NCBI GenBank assembly: GCA_947475735.1
Contig: CANJLQ010000010.1
Coordinates: forward strand, 1 to 64,000
From: Caulobacteraceae bacterium
GTDB lineage: Bacteria > Pseudomonadota > Alphaproteobacteria > Caulobacterales > Caulobacteraceae
Length of the DNA stretch: 64,000 bases
Direction: 5' to 3'
Part shown: positions 62,804-64,000 of the stretch, piece by piece
How positions within the stretch are numbered: position 1 is the first letter of the stretch
How the letters are laid out: each line of letters starts with the position of its first letter
The notes under the pieces: model-generated
Database searches by the model: none
What the model was told of the DNA's origin: nothing
What the model saw: the letters and a program-made list of their open reading frames with translations, nothing else
Made by a program: the position numbers and the translations under genes

Positions 62804-64000
62804 GATTTCACTTTCACATAGGACCCGGGGGCGGGTTCTATGGGTGAAAGTGGGCCCTTCTTGGGATCGCGCGCTGCGACCCATTCGCCCGATCGTTCAT
62901 GCAGCCAGGCGGCCCAGTGGTCCCACCAGCTGCCGGGGTGCTCGACCGCCTCGGCCTGCCATTCGGCCAAGGTGGCGGGCAGGGCGGGGTTGATCCAGTG
63001 CTGGTACTTCTTCGCGGCGGGCGGATTGACCACCCCGGCGATATGGCCCGAGCCCGCCAGCGTCAGGGTCACGTCGGCGTTCGAAAACGCTCGCGCCGAG
63101 CGGTAGACTGAGTTCATCGGGGCGATGTGGTCCTCGCGGCTGGCCTGGAAATAGAGCGGGATCGTCACCCTCGACAGATCGACCTTGACCCCGCCGATCT
63201 CGAACTCGCCCTTCGACAGCTTGTTCGCCCCATACATGCTGCGCAGGTAGTTCATGTGCAGGGCCTTGGGCATGCGGGTCTGGTCGGCGTTCCAGAACAG
63301 GAGGTCGAAGGCCGCGGGCTCCTTGCCCATCAGATAGTTGGACACGAAGAACGACCAGATCAGGTCGTTGGCGCGAAGGGCATTGAAGGTGTCGGCCATG
63401 GCCGCGCCGGGCAGGACGCCGCCGGCCGCATCCATCTGCTGCTCGATCTGGTTCAGCCAGTGCTCGTCAGTGAACAGGAGAAGGTCGCCCGCCTCTTCGA
63501 AATCGTGCTGGGCGGCGAAGAAGGTGGTGGCGTTGACCCGCTTGTCCCCCTTGGCCGCCATGTGAGCCAGGGCCGCCCCCATCAGGGTGCCGCCGATACA
63601 GTAGCCGACGGTGTTCAGCCGGTCCTGACCGGTCTGTTCCATGACCTTCTGCGTGGCCCGGTAGATGCCCTTTTCGAGATAGTCGTCGAAGTCGTTGCCG
63701 GCCATCGAGACGTCGGGATTGACCCAGGAGCAGACGAAGACGGTGAACCCTTGGGCCGACAGCCAGCGGATCATCGAGTTCTCGGGCTGCAGGTCCAGAA
63801 TGTAGAACTTGTTGATCCAGGGCGGGAAGATCAGCAGCGGGATGGCGCGTTGCTTGTCGGTCGCGGCGTCGAACTGGATCAGCTCGAACAGCGCGTCGCG
63901 CCAGACGACCTGGCCGGGGGCGGTGGCGACGTTCTCGCCGACGACGAACTTGCCGTAGTCGGCCTGGCTGATCTTCAGGCTGCCCATGCCGCGTTCCAGA
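62800..64000 (-). CDS. phaC: Class I poly(3-hydroxyalkanoate) synthase, partial
   Basis: The last 400 residues of a class I PHA synthase; the 5' end lies beyond the window. The lipase-like box GYCIGG carries the catalytic Cys, and the Asp of the triad is in ASREDHIAPMNSVYRSA and the His in GSGHIAGVVNPP. LIFPPWINKFYILDLQPENSMIRWLSAQGFTVFVCSW is typical. It polymerises hydroxyacyl-CoA into storage granules. Confidence 0.95.
   Translation of the reverse strand, partial: LERGMGSLKISQADYGKFVVGENVATAPGQVVWRDALFELIQFDAATDKQRAIPLLIFPPWINKFYILDLQPENSMIRWLSAQGFTVFVCSWVNPDVSMAGNDFDDYLEKGIYRATQKVMEQTGQDRLNTVGYCIGGTLMGAALAHMAAKGDKRVNATTFFAAQHDFEEAGDLLLFTDEHWLNQIEQQMDAAGGVLPGAAMADTFNALRANDLIWSFFVSNYLMGKEPAAFDLLFWNADQTRMPKALHMNYLRSMYGANKLSKGEFEIGGVKVDLSRVTIPLYFQASREDHIAPMNSVYRSARAFSNADVTLTLAGSGHIAGVVNPPAAKKYQHWINPALPATLAEWQAEAVEHPGSWWDHWAAWLHERSGEWVAARDPKKGPLSPIEPAPGSYVKVKS

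Overview
The window is high-GC alphaproteobacterial DNA, most likely from Caulobacterales and Brevundimonas-like. This is an inference from the chromosomal genes at the right end (ctaA beside a DUF2842 gene, rplM-rpsI with an N-terminally extended S9, a short type 2 argC, and a PHA synthase). Positions 1-55322 are the right-hand part of an integrative and conjugative element (ICE) with a Tn4371-like transfer operon. Its right end is sharply defined: a minus-strand tyrosine integrase (53663-55102) is followed by the 3' part of a tRNA-Pro(GGG) gene (55277-55322) with no 5' half. That is what an attR looks like. The intact tRNA gene and attL must lie left of position 1, as must any relaxase, ParA and origin proteins, none of which is seen here.

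Layout from left to right. (1) 337-11093, minus strand: ICE backbone for DNA processing and maintenance, with a SLOG/DUF2493 protein, a small HTH protein, two SSB paralogs, a methyltransferase-strawberry notch helicase fusion, a ParB-like protein, a toprim protein and RadC. (2) 11217-33272: metal and efflux cargo. It holds a DmeF/DmeR (RcnR-type) Ni/Co efflux pair with an operator over the ribosome binding site; a nine-gene operon of PepSY protein, two-component system, tripartite RND pump, two phosphatases and DUF1003; a small minus-strand group (CDF-like, YnfA, DUF411); and a CzcCBA heavy-metal operon with HupE, an anchor protein and an NreB-like MFS transporter. (3) 33850-46729: the mating-pair operon traG-copG-trbBCDEJLFGI-traF-transglycosylase, interrupted between trbB and trbC by a 270-bp gap with AAGTCAC repeats and a palindrome. 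It is followed by three small genes, two of them HTH-like (46726-47641). (4) 47690-53493: a defence block with an AbiEi/AbiEii toxin-antitoxin pair and a type III CBASS (TRIP13-like Cap6, two HORMA-type proteins, CD-NTase) whose apparent effector, a four-TM S-4TM protein, is encoded convergently on the other strand. (5) Integrase and attR.

From 55323 the chromosome resumes: DUF2842, a small membrane protein, ctaA, a DUF839/PhoX-like protein, a zinc-ribbon protein, rplM-rpsI with promoter and terminator, two small unknown genes, argC, msrB, a membrane protein, and the C-terminal two thirds of phaC running off the window.

The element combines self-transfer, metal resistance and antiphage functions. 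The most interesting parts are the HORMA2/HORMA3-type CBASS with a detached membrane effector, an AbiEii gene that seems to use a CTG start inside a CTGA overlap, and the repeat-rich interruption of the trb operon.
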